Source: Rosistilla oblonga (GTDB taxonomy: Bacteria; Planctomycetota; Planctomycetia; Pirellulales; Pirellulaceae). From it: 64,000 nt of DNA. The translations under genes and the position numbers were made by a program. The stretch covers positions 7,013,339 through 7,077,338 of the forward strand of contig NZ_CP036292.1 of assembly GCF_007751715.1 (NCBI RefSeq). The letters are read 5' to 3'. The notes below the pieces were generated by a model. It saw only the letters and a program-made list of their open reading frames with translations. It searched no databases and was not told where the DNA came from. This document shows, in pieces, positions 8,162 to 17,864 of this stretch. Within the stretch, counting starts at the first letter, position 1; every line of letters starts with the position of its first letter.

Positions 8162-9619
8162 TTATTCCGGTGGGCAATAAGCACCGCCACCAGGAACGGT
8201 TCCCGGAGCATTCGGGCTGGAGACCGCTTGGCTTCCCTGGGTGTAACCAGGTCGTCCGTAAGCTGTTCCAGGATGAATGTTCTGCTCCGTGATGTTGATC
8301 CGGCTGACAGGATGCGGATAGCTGTATCCAGGTTGCATCTTGACACCGATCTTGACGTCCTTAACCGGCGACGGCATGACGCTGTGCGTGCGGTTGGTCA
8401 TCGTGTGGCTCTTCAGGCTAGCCGGTCCACCCAATGGAATGTGAGGTGGTCCGGGCAATCCGATTGGTGTGCCGGTGATCGGCATACCGTATTGAGGCGC
8501 GGTGACGCCCGAGATCATGCCTGGCAGACCAGGTGGCATTGGTGCTCCGCCTGGAATTCCCATCGGTCCACAGCTGCCATTGGCACAATTGCCCATCGCG
8601 TATCCACCGGCTCCCGCCATTCCCATCATGTAACCGCCCGCTCCGTTTGGCATGCCCCCCAGCATGGCTCCGGCTCCCATCTGTCCAGCCATCTCGATGT
8701 CCTTGTCGCCAAGTCGCAAGATAGCCAGGATCGAACCACGGCGGTCGGCTTCGATGATCGGATCGACACCTGGATCCAAGCGAGTGCTAACCAGCGTATC
8801 GATGCCGGCCAATGCTGGACCTTGGAAGTCGGGATCTGGAAGATAGATCACCTTGGTGACAAAGTTGCCAGTCAAGACTTGATCGAGATCTTCTTCGGTG
8901 ATCTGGATTGGAATCGAATTGTGCGCCAGGTAGGCACCGGTACGCGGATTGCCTGGAGCAATTTCGAGACTCGGATACAGTTCGACCCCTTCGCGGCCAA
9001 CGATGTTGGTCAGCTTCAAGCGGTACAAACCGCCGGCGGGGAAGTTCTGGCGAGCTGGCACAACCAGCGGTTCGCTGTCAAAGCTGCCGCCACCCGAGAC
9101 ATCGTATTGAACGTGCATCGAATCGGGGCGAGCGAATGTGACTTGAACCGTCGGGTTCATTTGGAACGCCGCTTGGACGATTTCGCCGCCGCCATCATCC
9201 ATGCCGCCGCTGCAGCTAGAGCAACCGCAACCGCTCGATGCGTTGCAAACGTTGCTCATCCCGCTGCCATACATTCCATTGAATGCGGCTTGGGCGATCG
9301 GCGAAGGCATCTGTGCGACCTGGGATCCAGGTTCGCTAGCTCCCGGTGGCATCTGGCCAGGGCCCATTTGGCCAGGGCCCATCATCGGTCCGCCACCCAT
9401 CATGGGTCCTGGTCCCATTCCGGGACCTCCCATCATCGGTCCGCCGCCACCCATCTGCATCGCAGGTGGAGCCAACACGCCGGGGCCGGGGCCGCCGACG
9501 CCAGGGCCAGGCTGCATCATGCGCTCAGCCGGTGGCAGGTTGTGGCGGACGGGGGCGCAACCGGTGACCAGCACCGTCCCCGCAATAGAAAGCATTAGGT
9601 GGGTCAGTCCGATTCTCAT
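8162..9619 (-). CDS. Gly/Met/Pro-rich lipoprotein, envelope operon gene 1
   Basis: 485 aa from the ATG at 9617-9619, chosen because GAGGA lies 5-6 bases upstream and the signal peptide follows directly (MRIGLTHLMLSIAGTVLVTGC, lipobox ending at Cys 21). After the anchor is a low-complexity Gly/Pro/Met segment (about 30-100), a CGCSSCSGG cysteine patch near 125-135, the domain shared with the next gene (about 150-290), and a second Gly/Met/Pro-rich half. No enzyme motif is seen. It is first in a three-gene operon on this strand and faces a divergent gene across 255 bases. Probably a structural or scaffolding component of the outer envelope; the low-complexity arms suggest surface exposure. Confidence 0.78.
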   Translation of the reverse strand: MRIGLTHLMLSIAGTVLVTGCAPVRHNLPPAERMMQPGPGVGGPGPGVLAPPAMQMGGGGPMMGGPGMGPGPMMGGGPMMGPGQMGPGQMPPGASEPGSQVAQMPSPIAQAAFNGMYGSGMSNVCNASSGCGCSSCSGGMDDGGGEIVQAAFQMNPTVQVTFARPDSMHVQYDVSGGGSFDSEPLVVPARQNFPAGGLYRLKLTNIVGREGVELYPSLEIAPGNPRTGAYLAHNSIPIQITEEDLDQVLTGNFVTKVIYLPDPDFQGPALAGIDTLVSTRLDPGVDPIIEADRRGSILAILRLGDKDIEMAGQMGAGAMLGGMPNGAGGYMMGMAGAGGYAMGNCANGSCGPMGIPGGAPMPPGLPGMISGVTAPQYGMPITGTPIGLPGPPHIPLGGPASLKSHTMTNRTHSVMPSPVKDVKIGVKMQPGYSYPHPVSRINITEQNIHPGTAYGRPGYTQGSQAVSSPNAPGTVPGGGAYCPPE

Positions 9620-9874
9620 GTGATTCCTCATCGACTTGGTCTGTCCGTAGACCGAGAACTTTGGCGTCCGAAGCGCTTTCCTTTGCTTTCGCGACGTTGC
9701 CGTCACGCTTCGACTTCAGCCATCAGTAGCTGATTGCGTTTAGCAGCTTGATCAGCCTGGACCCCTGGAGGGTTTCGGGCCTAGAATCCGCGCGGCGACG
9801 AATTCAGCTACTGCCTTTGTGCATCGGCATGTTCCCACTTGATTCTTTGACAAAATCCGTATAACCGGAAAATC
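9620..9874. promoter_or_regulatory. Divergent promoter region
   Basis: 255 bases between the start of the envelope operon (minus) and the next gene (plus). By position it must hold promoters for both. No clear -35/-10 pair could be fixed by eye. Confidence 0.35.
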
Positions 9875-10840
9875 ATGACCAAACCGAATCCCGCTCGGAT
9901 CAACTTTACGACGCTTTTCGCAGTGCTAGCACTGGCCGCTGTAGCCGTCTATTGCCTGCCAATTGCCCTCTCTCAAGCCCCCAGCGAGAGCGGTCCGACC
10001 AGCAAATCGCCTACTGAACCAGCCGAATCGGGCGTTTCGTCGAGCAATGCGACCAAGGCTTGGCAGACGCTTAACGGAGCGATCCGCCAGCTGGTCGACA
10101 CCGGACCGGCTTTTGAGGCGAAATTGAGGCAAGTCACCCGCGTCGACGGCCAAGAGGTGCGAGCTGTCGGGCGATACATCCAATCGAGTGGCCTGCGAGG
10201 ACTGATGCGGATGGAGCTGCAATCGCCGATCGGCAACCAGACCAGCCGCTTCGAACAGACCTGCGACGGAAGACTCACCTGGACGCGAGAACAGGTCGGC
10301 GAGGAGGTGCGGATCCGCCGCGTCGACGTCGGCCGGCTCGACGAAATCGCGTTCACCTCGGGCGTCTCGGCGCGGTTCAAAGTCGGCGGGCTCCCCGAAC
10401 TGCTCGATTCGATCGCCTGGGACTACGACCTACAACTGGTCCGCGGCGTCCTTAAAGAAACGCAAAACGTCTGGATCATTCGCGGCACGCTGAAGGAATC
10501 TCGCCTGCAATCGCTGCTGGATGAAAACGAACAGACGATCGTTCCCCCCGAACTTCCAACGAAAGTCCGCGTCGCCTTGGCGGCCGACGGTCCGTTTCGC
10601 TTGATCCCTGTGCGGATGGAGTTTTCGTCCGAACCGCCCGAGGGCGGCAGCGGGCCGGCGCGGCTGATCAGCGAGCTGGACATCTACGAGATCAAGGCGA
10701 TCGACCCTCCCAAGGAGGAGCTGTTTCGTTACAGCACGACCGAAGACGACGCCCACTTCACCAACGAAACGCAGATCTATCTCGATCGCTTCCAGACGCG
10801 GATGGCGACGCTGCCGGGATTCTCCGGGATGCGGCGGTAG
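9875..10840 (+). CDS. Exported protein of unknown function
   Basis: 321 aa starting at ATG 9875. An N-terminal hydrophobic segment (about residues 11-33: TLFAVLALAAVAVYCLPIA) is a signal peptide or anchor. A Ser/Pro-rich linker follows, then a folded domain from about 60 to the end with alternating strands (EAKLRQVTRVDGQEVRAVGRY; RMELQSPIG; FEQTCDGRLTW). The pattern of a periplasmic domain that carries a T-CDG-R-LTW strand recalls LolA-like outer-membrane lipoprotein carriers, but no diagnostic motif is present, so the function is left open. No operon partner: the UbiA gene starts 158 bases later on the same strand. Confidence 0.7.
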   Translation: MTKPNPARINFTTLFAVLALAAVAVYCLPIALSQAPSESGPTSKSPTEPAESGVSSSNATKAWQTLNGAIRQLVDTGPAFEAKLRQVTRVDGQEVRAVGRYIQSSGLRGLMRMELQSPIGNQTSRFEQTCDGRLTWTREQVGEEVRIRRVDVGRLDEIAFTSGVSARFKVGGLPELLDSIAWDYDLQLVRGVLKETQNVWIIRGTLKESRLQSLLDENEQTIVPPELPTKVRVALAADGPFRLIPVRMEFSSEPPEGGSGPARLISELDIYEIKAIDPPKEELFRYSTTEDDAHFTNETQIYLDRFQTRMATLPGFSGMRR

Positions 10841-10998
10841 ATCGAACCGGCGGGATCAGCGGCGGATCGCGGTATCCGCCAGCGTTTCCCCTTGTTTTCT
10901 GCGGTTGGCGGCTTAAAGTGGCGGCTTTCGGTTTCCAAGGATCGGGCTGGCCCATCGCCCGCCCCCCAACCGCCGCTCACAGAAAACTGGTTCGCCGC

Positions 10999-11973
10999 AT
11001 GAGTTCTCCCGCCCCAAGCCCCACTTTGCGCGATTGGTGCCAACTGGTTCGTCTGCCCAACGTCTTTACCGTCATCGCAGACACCACCGCCGCATTTCTG
11101 TTAGTCGCACACTCGCTGGTTCCACTGCCTCGCTATGGGATCGTGCTGGCGGCTGTCGTGTGCATCTACTGGGCTGGGATGATCCTGAACGATGTCTGGG
11201 ACATCGAGATCGATCGCCAAGAGCGTTCCAAGCGTCCGTTGCCCGCCGGGAAGATCTCCTTGCCAGCGGCTCGCCGCGCCGGCTGGGGACTGCTGATCGC
11301 TGGCGTCGCCCTCTCCTTTGCGGTTGGTTTTGTACCTCACGGCGATACGCCGCCGAGCCTAGTGCCCGGGGGGATTGCCGTTTTATTAGCCGCCATGGTC
11401 GTGCTGTACGACGGACCGGTCAAACGCACGCCGCTGGCTCCGATGGCGATGGGGCTGTGTCGCTTCTTCAGCTTCTTATTAGGAGCGAGCGCGGCGGTCA
11501 CTTCGGTCTCCGAATTCCCCTTCGTGCCACCGCATGTGTTGGGAATCGCGGCGGGGTTTGGCGTTTACATCGTCGGTGTCACCTGCATGGCTCGCGGCGA
11601 AGCTGTCGGCGGCGACAAGCAAAAGGTGCCGTTGATCTTCGGCTTGGTGATCACGATCGTCGGGATGGCGATGATCGCTGGCGGGCCTCAGTTTGCGCCG
11701 GCTGATGCGATCGCAAAATTTCAAATCGATCCCCAGCGGCAGTTCTCGCTGCTGATCGGGCTGCTCGCCTTTACGATCATCCACCGGGCGTTCCGAGCGA
11801 TCTTGAACCCCGAACCGTACGCGATCCAGATGAACATCAAGCACGCGATCTTGACTATAATACCTCTTGCTGCCGCCGTCGCGCTGTTGTCTGCAGGCGT
11901 GCTGGCGGGGCTGATGGTGTTTGCGTTGGCGGTCCCCGCGATGACTCTGGGCGCCTTTCTTCGGGTGACCTAA
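10999..11973 (+). CDS. UbiA-family prenyltransferase
   Basis: 324 aa, integral membrane enzyme that transfers a prenyl chain to an aromatic or lipid acceptor. The ATG at 10999 is used; an in-frame upstream extension to 10918 has no membrane or domain character. The first Asp-rich motif is NDVWDIEIDRQERSKRP near residues 65-81 (NDxxDxxxD plus the RP pair that contacts pyrophosphate). The second conserved segment is YDGPVKRTPLAPMAMGLCR. About eight hydrophobic segments are seen. No quinone-biosynthesis gene is adjacent, so the substrate (4-hydroxybenzoate, naphthoate, or an EboC-like glycolipid role) cannot be assigned. Confidence 0.88.
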   Translation: MSSPAPSPTLRDWCQLVRLPNVFTVIADTTAAFLLVAHSLVPLPRYGIVLAAVVCIYWAGMILNDVWDIEIDRQERSKRPLPAGKISLPAARRAGWGLLIAGVALSFAVGFVPHGDTPPSLVPGGIAVLLAAMVVLYDGPVKRTPLAPMAMGLCRFFSFLLGASAAVTSVSEFPFVPPHVLGIAAGFGVYIVGVTCMARGEAVGGDKQKVPLIFGLVITIVGMAMIAGGPQFAPADAIAKFQIDPQRQFSLLIGLLAFTIIHRAFRAILNPEPYAIQMNIKHAILTIIPLAAAVALLSAGVLAGLMVFALAVPAMTLGAFLRVT

Positions 11974-12130
11974 ACCGAGCTGCGGGGGATGCTGCGGCGC
12001 TTCGGTTCTCGATAATCTTCAGTGAAAATACTGGACCCTGAAGCTGGACATTGCGTATTATTCGGCAACACGCGAGCTGACGCTTCCGTGAACGAACCCA
12101 GTTGGTCCGGTTTCAACGTAAGGTCTGATC

Positions 12131-12382
12131 ATGTCAGATTTATTCGCCACACCGACCGCACAGTCTGTGTTCAGCCTGCTGATCTTAAGCATCCTAATCG
12201 CCATTGGAGTTTGGCTGGTGGCAAGATTTCGGGGTGGCACCGATGAGGACCGGGAACCCGGCTCAGAAGTGCTATCAAACTTTGAAGAAATGCTTCGAGA
12301 GGGTGACATCAGCCCGGCGGAATTCCGAACTATAGAGGCGGTGGTGGGTGAAAAGCTCAACAGTGAAGCGAAGGATTCCTGA
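12131..12382 (+). CDS. Small single-pass membrane protein
   Basis: 83 aa. One hydrophobic helix (about residues 13-33, VFSLLILSILIAIGVWLVARF) is followed by a cytoplasmic acidic tail whose end (NFEEMLREGDISPAEFRTIEAVVGEKL) resembles the short SHOCT-like helix-turn-helix motif found in many small membrane proteins. Function is unknown. Stands alone between the UbiA gene and clpX, with gaps of 157 and 417 bases. Confidence 0.7.
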   Translation: MSDLFATPTAQSVFSLLILSILIAIGVWLVARFRGGTDEDREPGSEVLSNFEEMLREGDISPAEFRTIEAVVGEKLNSEAKDS

Positions 12383-12799
12383 GAACCAGGCCTGTACTGG
12401 TTAGCGGGAATGAAGCGGTGGGACCGAATGTCCTGTCGCGGTGGTGTTGCGATAGCTCGCAACGCGGTCGACCAAACTTCGTTGGTGGTTTCTCAATTGT
12501 CAGGATGACAAACCCATCATCACCGATTGATTCGGATTTCAACTTGTTTGAACTGATTCGATCCCAATCCATTAAACAATTGAACCACAATCGGCTCGAA
12601 CTTGCGGTCACGGATGTCCCGAGTCATCGATGCAGCAGTCGGTCGCGACGCCCCCTTATGTCGCGATCAGCTGTGAATTCAACGGCGAATCGAGCTGTGG
12701 ACTACCGTCCTGAACTAACGCGATCGATGTGAACGAAATTGAGCCTGGCTTAGGGTCGTCGCAACGGTTTTGCAATATAAACGCAGCAAGGAGTCGAGT
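12383..12799. other. Intergenic region upstream of clpX
   Basis: 417 bases on the 5' side of clpX; probably holds its promoter and leader. No gene or recognisable RNA element is seen. Confidence 0.4.
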
Positions 12800-14089
12800 A
12801 TGACATCAAAGGATATTACCACCGGACGCCGCAGCGGTGGCACGACGAAGAAGAATGCTTTCTGTTCGTTCTGTCGCAAGAGCTACCGGGATGTCGGCCC
12901 GTTGGTTGAAGGTCCTGGCGACGTCTACATTTGTTCCGAGTGTATCGAGTTGTGCCAATCCATCTTGGATCAGGAACAACGCCGTCGCGGCCCGTCGAAA
13001 AAGTTGTTCGACGATATCCCCGCGCCTCGCGAATTGGTCTCCCACTTGGATCAATATGTGATCGGCCAACAAGCTGCCAAAAAGGTGCTGTCGGTCGCGG
13101 TCCACAACCACTACAAACGCCTGACCGCCGAATGGGAAGGTACCTCGGACGTCGAGATCGAAAAATCGAACGTCTTGATGGTTGGCCCGACCGGCTGCGG
13201 CAAGACCTTGCTGGCTCGATCGTTGGCTCGCATGTTAAACGTTCCGTTTGCGATCGGCGACGCGACGACGCTGACCGAAGCGGGCTACGTCGGTGAAGAT
13301 GTCGAGAACCTGCTGCTGAAACTGTTGCACGCTGCCGACTTCGATCTCGAAGCGGCTCAACGCGGCATCTTGTACATCGATGAAGTCGACAAGATCGGCA
13401 AGACTGGCGGCAACGTCTCGATCACTCGCGATGTCTCCGGCGAAGGTGTTCAACAGTCGCTGTTGAAGATGCTCGAAGGAACCGTGGCCAACGTTCCTCC
13501 TCAGGGCGGCCGCAAGCATCCCGAGCAGCAGTACATCCAGATGGACACCAGCAACATCCTGTTCATCTGCGGCGGAACCTTTGTCGGAATCGAAGAGATC
13601 ATCCGCAAGCGTCAGGGACATCGTACGTTGGGCTTCGGCAGCGACGCCGGACACCGCGACGAATCGGATGTCGCATCGCTGCTGGCTCAGGTCAGCTCCG
13701 ACGACATCTTGGAATACGGTTTGATTCCCGAGCTGGTCGGACGGATGCCCGTCGTCACTCACTTGGCTCCATTGGACGAAGAGGGCCTGTTGAATGTCTT
13801 GCGTGAACCGCGCAACGCACTCACCAAGCAGTACCAAGCTTTGTTCCAGATGGAGCACTGCGAAGTCGAGTTCACCGAAGACGCGTTGCGAGTGATCGCA
13901 CAACGCGCTCAGGAGAAGGGAACCGGAGCACGTGGCCTTCGCAGCATCATCGAAGAAGTGATGCTGGACATCATGTACGAACTGCCCGACCAAGAGCGTG
14001 GCAGCGTCTACACGATCGACGAGAGCATCGTCACCGGTCGCCGCAAGTTGTTCCAGATGCCTGAGCAACCACAGACCAAAAGCGCATAA
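12800..14089 (+). CDS. clpX: ATP-dependent Clp protease ATP-binding subunit ClpX
   Basis: 429 aa hexameric AAA+ unfoldase that feeds substrates to ClpP in the cytoplasm. The start ATG at 12800 has AAGGAG 7 bases upstream. The zinc-binding domain has Cys 22, 25, 45 and 48 (CSFC...CSEC). Walker A GPTGCGKT is at 129-136, the pore loop GYVGED follows, and Walker B is [11 protein letters not shown]. Sensor/arginine-finger region LVGRMPVV and the C-terminal [11 protein letters not shown] signature are present. The ClpP-binding IGF loop reads LGF (GHRTLGFG), a conservative change. clpP is not next to it, unlike the common tig-clpP-clpX order. A strong terminator follows. Confidence 0.97.
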   Translation: MTSKDITTGRRSGGTTKKNAFCSFCRKSYRDVGPLVEGPGDVYICSECIELCQSILDQEQRRRGPSKKLFDDIPAPRELVSHLDQYVIGQQAAKKVLSVAVHNHYKRLTAEWEGTSDVEIEKSNVLMVGPTGCGKTLLARSLARMLNVPFAIGDATTLTEAGYVGEDVENLLLKLLHAADFDLEAAQRGILYIDEVDKIGKTGGNVSITRDVSGEGVQQSLLKMLEGTVANVPPQGGRKHPEQQYIQMDTSNILFICGGTFVGIEEIIRKRQGHRTLGFGSDAGHRDESDVASLLAQVSSDDILEYGLIPELVGRMPVVTHLAPLDEEGLLNVLREPRNALTKQYQALFQMEHCEVEFTEDALRVIAQRAQEKGTGARGLRSIIEEVMLDIMYELPDQERGSVYTIDESIVTGRRKLFQMPEQPQTKSA

Positions 14090-14118
14090 GAATCGAAGCC
14101 TTCATAACGCCGATTCTC

Positions 14119-14164
14119 GAAACGGCCACGTTCCCCGGCGGGGGAAACGTGGCCGTTTCCTTTT
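14119..14164 (+). terminator. Intrinsic terminator of clpX
   Basis: Long hairpin: left arm 14119-14136 (GAAACGGCCACGTTCCCC) pairs with 14140-14159 with one bulged base, followed by TTTT at 14161-14164. It starts 30 bases after the clpX stop. The mirror-image A-rich flank is weak, so it acts mainly on the plus strand. Confidence 0.85.
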
Positions 14165-14236
14165 GCGCTCATGGAAACGCTCGCCTCACCAAACCCATCT
14201 CGCAGCGATTCCATCGGGCGCGTCACAACAATGCGA

Positions 14237-15190
14237 TCACGCGGCGCCGCATGCGGTCAGTAGACGGTGGGCTTGGACGCTGACGCTGCCAAAATAGAGA
14301 GTGTCGTCGACGTGCAATCGACAGCGTTGGATCCGAATCGGCTTGCCATCGCCACGCTGCAGAAAGGTTCCGTTTTTGGAGTGCAGGTCTTCAACGGTCG
14401 CCGCCGTTCCGCTGGGGATGATCCGAGCATGGAACAACGAAACCGTGGGCGATTCCAACTGGATCTCGTTGCCCGCTCCCTTCCCAACAAAGATCGCTCC
14501 GTGCGAATCCTCTCCCGCCATCAGATGTCCCGGCAGGAGAATGCGTTTGTCGCGTCCCAACGTGATCAGATCCTGCCGCCGAACCGAATGGGGAGAGTGA
14601 ATTCGTTTTTGATTGACATAGGTGCCGTTGGTCGAATTCAAGTCGGCGATGGCCGCCCCTTGGCTCGAATAAATCACCTCGCAATGAATACTCGAAACAA
14701 CGGGACTGTCGATCCGGAAATCGCACTTTGGATCGTACCCAATCACCCAACGATTCTGCCGTGGCTGGCCCGCTAGCATTGGTGCGATGTTGATGTAGAT
14801 CGCCTCCATCGACGTCGGCACGATCTCCTCGACGGTTCCTTTGACCGAGCCCTTCGCAAGCATTTTCGCCGACTTCGACTTGGCGGTCGGAAGGACTGTC
14901 CCCGCAGGCACCGTCCCACCGGTAATCAGCGCCAGATCGTACGCTTCGCGACGCGCCGGATTGATCAAGCACAATCGCGCCTCTGCGATCTCGTTCAACA
15001 GACGGCAGCCAAGCTCGGCAAACTCACCCTCGGCAAGCCGACGGACTTGCATCGATTGATGACCCGCGGCCCGGCGGATGACATCCAAGTCGCGTTCGAA
15101 ACACGCCACCCCCAACAAATCATAAAGAGTCGGCGGCTGATCTTCGGGCGGAATGCCCAACCATTGATGATATACGTCGTAGTCATTCAT
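14237..15190 (-). CDS. Twin-FHA protein with J-domain-like N-terminus
   Basis: 317 aa from the ATG at 15188-15190 (an upstream GTG at 15214 is possible). The N-terminal part (about 1-85; YHQWLGIPPEDQPPTLYDLLGV ... INPARREAYD) resembles a J-domain-like helical module that planctomycetes fuse to many signalling proteins. Two FHA phosphothreonine-binding domains follow: about 130-200 (VIGYDPKCDFRID...SSIHCEV...LNSTNGTYVN) and 225-300 (IFVGKGAGNEIQLES...SLFHARI...LHSKNGTFL). Both keep the Ser-x-x-His and Asn-Gly residues, though the usual glycine-arginine of the first strand is GYDP/GKGA. Likely a cytoplasmic adaptor reading Ser/Thr kinase signals; no kinase gene is adjacent. Confidence 0.82.
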   Translation of the reverse strand: MNDYDVYHQWLGIPPEDQPPTLYDLLGVACFERDLDVIRRAAGHQSMQVRRLAEGEFAELGCRLLNEIAEARLCLINPARREAYDLALITGGTVPAGTVLPTAKSKSAKMLAKGSVKGTVEEIVPTSMEAIYINIAPMLAGQPRQNRWVIGYDPKCDFRIDSPVVSSIHCEVIYSSQGAAIADLNSTNGTYVNQKRIHSPHSVRRQDLITLGRDKRILLPGHLMAGEDSHGAIFVGKGAGNEIQLESPTVSLFHARIIPSGTAATVEDLHSKNGTFLQRGDGKPIRIQRCRLHVDDTLYFGSVSVQAHRLLTACGAA

Positions 15191-15831
15191 CAGCTTGTTA
15201 CTCGTTCCCGCCACACTACCTGTCCGCGCTGGTCCACTCAGTCACTCAACGGAACCAACGATTGCTCCACCGCGATGGCGATGCAAAAAGCTTGCCAAGC
15301 CCTCGAAACTTGAAGGTATAGTCGATCGCCTCGGATCCACGCCATCCCTGCCTGCCAATCCCAGCCCAACAGGAGCACCTGCCGCCGGGCTTTTCGCTAT
15401 TCAACGACATTTGTTTGTGATTCTACAGCGAATGAAGCTGCACGCGAATGTCGCACGCGGGAATTTCGTGCCCTCGAGCGGTCGCCCCGGAGGCCGATCA
15501 GGAAGGTGTCGATACGGGGCCGGCGACGACTCGAAGAATCACTGCGCCGCTGAGCCGCCGGGAATCGGCGGCCCCGTTGAATCTGCGGTCAGCGGCCCCG
15601 ATCGGCAACCCGCTCCGGTCTCGATTGCAACTTATTCCTATTGCCCTGCAATCGCTACAACCCCACGCAGGTCCCATCCCTCTTGGGGCCGTACTGGGTG
15701 TTTCTGCGACGAAGCCACAATTTATCGCCAGCTAGATTCCGTGGTCAACGTAGGTAGTTCACGTCTCGCTATGCAGTCGATTGCACGCGTGGCAGCAACA
15801 GAGCTTCCAAGCACGAAGAGGCGAGTGGAGA
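15191..15831. other. Intergenic region between divergent genes
   Basis: 641 bases between the FHA gene and the receiver-kinase gene. No credible gene is seen. The GC-rich middle (15530-15610) contains short repeats of CGGCCCCG but no clear hairpin with a T-run. Confidence 0.45.
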
Positions 15832-17472
15832 ATGAAGAGACAAGCGATCGATGTATTGCTGATCGAAGATGACGACGTCGACGCGGAAATTGTGAAGCGT
15901 GCGTTGGGGAAGTCACAGTCTTCGTTTCGTGTTTGCCGAGCAACAACGCTTGCACAGGCGCTTGCGACGGCCGAATCACAGCACGTCGATGTCATCCTCA
16001 CCGACCTGACTCTGCCCGACAGCGGATGTTCCGAAACTCCAGCGAAGATCCGCCAATCGCAGCCGCTGGTGCCGCTGATCATCTTGACTGGATTGGCTAG
16101 CCGCGAACTGGCCGAGGAACTACTCGAAGCCGGAGCGCAGGACTATGTAGTCAAAGACTCGCTGTCGAGCGATTGTTTGGAGCGGTCGATTCGTCACGCG
16201 ATCCAGAGACAACACAACTGCATCCGAATCCGCGAATTGTTAGACGAATTGGAAGTCAAGCAGGAACTGCTGGAGACCAACAATCGCAAACTGACACGTC
16301 TGTATTCGCAAGCTCATGAATTCGTCGACAACGTTTCTCACGAGTTCCGCACGCCGTTGACCGTGATCAAAGAATACACCTCGCTGATGCGTGAGGGACT
16401 TGTCGGCAGCGTCTCCGATGAACAGTCGCGTCTGTTGAGCGTCGTCGAAGACCGCGCCGACGATCTGAACATCATGGTCGACGACATGTTAGACAACAGC
16501 AAACTCGAGGCGGGGATGTTGTGCGCCTGGCGAAAAGAGTGCAGCGTCGCGGAGATCATCGATCGTGTGCGAAACGTGCTCCAACGCAAAGCTGACGTCC
16601 GGCAAGTCTCTCTGCAATGGGATGTTTCCGAACCGACCACTCGTGTCTACTGCGACGCCGAAAAAGCTGGCCGCGTGATCACGAACCTGGCGATCAACGC
16701 GATCAAGTTCTGCGGGTCCAACGGAACGGTACAAATCGCAGTCCATGCGGAAGCGACAGAACAAGAGGTTTGGATACGCATCAGCGACAATGGCCCTGGG
16801 ATCGATGAAACCGCTCTGGCCGAGATCTGCCAACGATTCACTCAGGTCTCCACACACGATAGCGAAGAGACGAAAGGGTTTGGACTGGGACTGAATATCG
16901 CCCAGCAATTGGTGCAACTGAACTTCGGCGAACTGAGCATCCAGAGCCAGCCCACGGTTGGCAGCACGTTTTCGTTTAGCATTCCGATGTCCAATCCATT
17001 CGAAATCGTTAAACGTTACTTGAATCAAATCGACCTTCTTCAGCGTGCCGACACCGATTCGGACGTCGTTTCGATGATCGCTTGCAGCGTTGATGAAACG
17101 GCCGACCCTGCATCGATGTCGGATGTCGACCGATTCCTCAACTGCCGCCTGCGACGCAATGACATCCTGTTGCGCAGCCAATCCAATCGATGGGTTCTCG
17201 CATTGCCGTTGGCTGAAGATCAGTTGGAAGACCATTTTTCGCGGCTCCAATCCGAACGCCTCACTACAAATCGCAACCGTCCCCATGGACCGTTGCCCAA
17301 TGTGAATTTTGAATCGCTCGGCTCATGGCGTGTTGTGGCTCAGCGCTCACAGATACTCGATTGTGTTGTGACGGAATTCAGCTCCGATCGCGCAGTTGCG
17401 ATCATGGCAAGCGAGTGTGTCGACGGAGCGTTTCCCGCCGCATTGCAGACATCGATGGCGGAGGGAATCTAG
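15832..17472 (+). CDS. Receiver-histidine kinase hybrid (REC-HisKA-HATPase)
   Basis: 546 aa, soluble. Start ATG at 15832, the first ATG before the receiver domain. REC domain (5-125) has the acidic pocket EDDD (12-15), phospho-acceptor Asp 58 (LTDLTLPDSG) and VKDS lysine near 108. A coiled-coil linker (130-160) leads to HisKA with His 170 (NVSHEFRTPL) and a HATPase_c domain (N-box NLAINAIKF near 285-293; DNGPGI 319-324; GFGLGL 349-354). The last ~165 residues hold a GGDEF-like layout (DSDVVSMIACSVDE; LRRNDILLRS) but lack GGDEF. An N-terminal REC before the kinase suggests it relays or is gated by another kinase's signal. It is followed without a gap by two response regulators. Confidence 0.92.
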   Translation: MKRQAIDVLLIEDDDVDAEIVKRALGKSQSSFRVCRATTLAQALATAESQHVDVILTDLTLPDSGCSETPAKIRQSQPLVPLIILTGLASRELAEELLEAGAQDYVVKDSLSSDCLERSIRHAIQRQHNCIRIRELLDELEVKQELLETNNRKLTRLYSQAHEFVDNVSHEFRTPLTVIKEYTSLMREGLVGSVSDEQSRLLSVVEDRADDLNIMVDDMLDNSKLEAGMLCAWRKECSVAEIIDRVRNVLQRKADVRQVSLQWDVSEPTTRVYCDAEKAGRVITNLAINAIKFCGSNGTVQIAVHAEATEQEVWIRISDNGPGIDETALAEICQRFTQVSTHDSEETKGFGLGLNIAQQLVQLNFGELSIQSQPTVGSTFSFSIPMSNPFEIVKRYLNQIDLLQRADTDSDVVSMIACSVDETADPASMSDVDRFLNCRLRRNDILLRSQSNRWVLALPLAEDQLEDHFSRLQSERLTTNRNRPHGPLPNVNFESLGSWRVVAQRSQILDCVVTEFSSDRAVAIMASECVDGAFPAALQTSMAEGI

Positions 17473-17864
17473 TGCCTGGAACAATCTTATTGGTCGATGA
17501 CAACCACGAAATCCTGACGGGAGTCCGGATGCGTTTGGGAGCTGTCGGTTACCAAACTCGGACCGCCTGCGACGGGCAAACCGGAATCCAATCGGCGATC
17601 CAACATCCTCCCGACGCGATCGTGATGGATGTTCGCATGCCCGGAATCGACGGTTTGCAAGCCGTTGCGGAATTGCAATGCCGCCCCGATACAAAAGACA
17701 TCCCGATCATCGTGCTTTCGGCTAGCTTGGCCGATGAAGAGTCGGCGCTCGACGCTGGGGCTCATTTCTTTGTTAAGAAGCCGTATGTCGGTACCGAATT
17801 GATAGCAGCAATTCGCGCCGCCGTCGGTCTCAAATCCGTACCGTCCCAAGGTGGTTCAGAATGA
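17472..17864 (+). CDS. Single-domain response regulator
   Basis: 130 aa receiver only. It starts at GTG 17472-17474, which shares a base with the TAG stop of the kinase gene, with a GGAGGGA ribosome-binding stretch before it; translational coupling is likely. The acidic pair is Asp 9-Asp 10, phospho-acceptor Asp 53 (VMDVRMPG), the switch Ser is in IIVLSAS and Lys is in FFVKKP near 103. No output domain, so it works by phospho-relay or protein contact, most likely downstream of the hybrid kinase. Confidence 0.9.
   Translation: MPGTILLVDDNHEILTGVRMRLGAVGYQTRTACDGQTGIQSAIQHPPDAIVMDVRMPGIDGLQAVAELQCRPDTKDIPIIVLSASLADEESALDAGAHFFVKKPYVGTELIAAIRAAVGLKSVPSQGGSE

Noticed and set aside
8144-9598. 484-codon plus-strand frame over the first envelope gene
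   Set aside because: Antisense shadow; the minus-strand gene has a clear signal peptide, lipobox and a paralogue next door.
9841-9870. TTGACA followed by TATAAC upstream of the gene at 9875
   Set aside because: The two hexamers are only about 8 bases apart, too close for a normal promoter.
13235-14068. Minus-strand frame inside clpX
   Set aside because: Shadow of clpX; no start context or domain.
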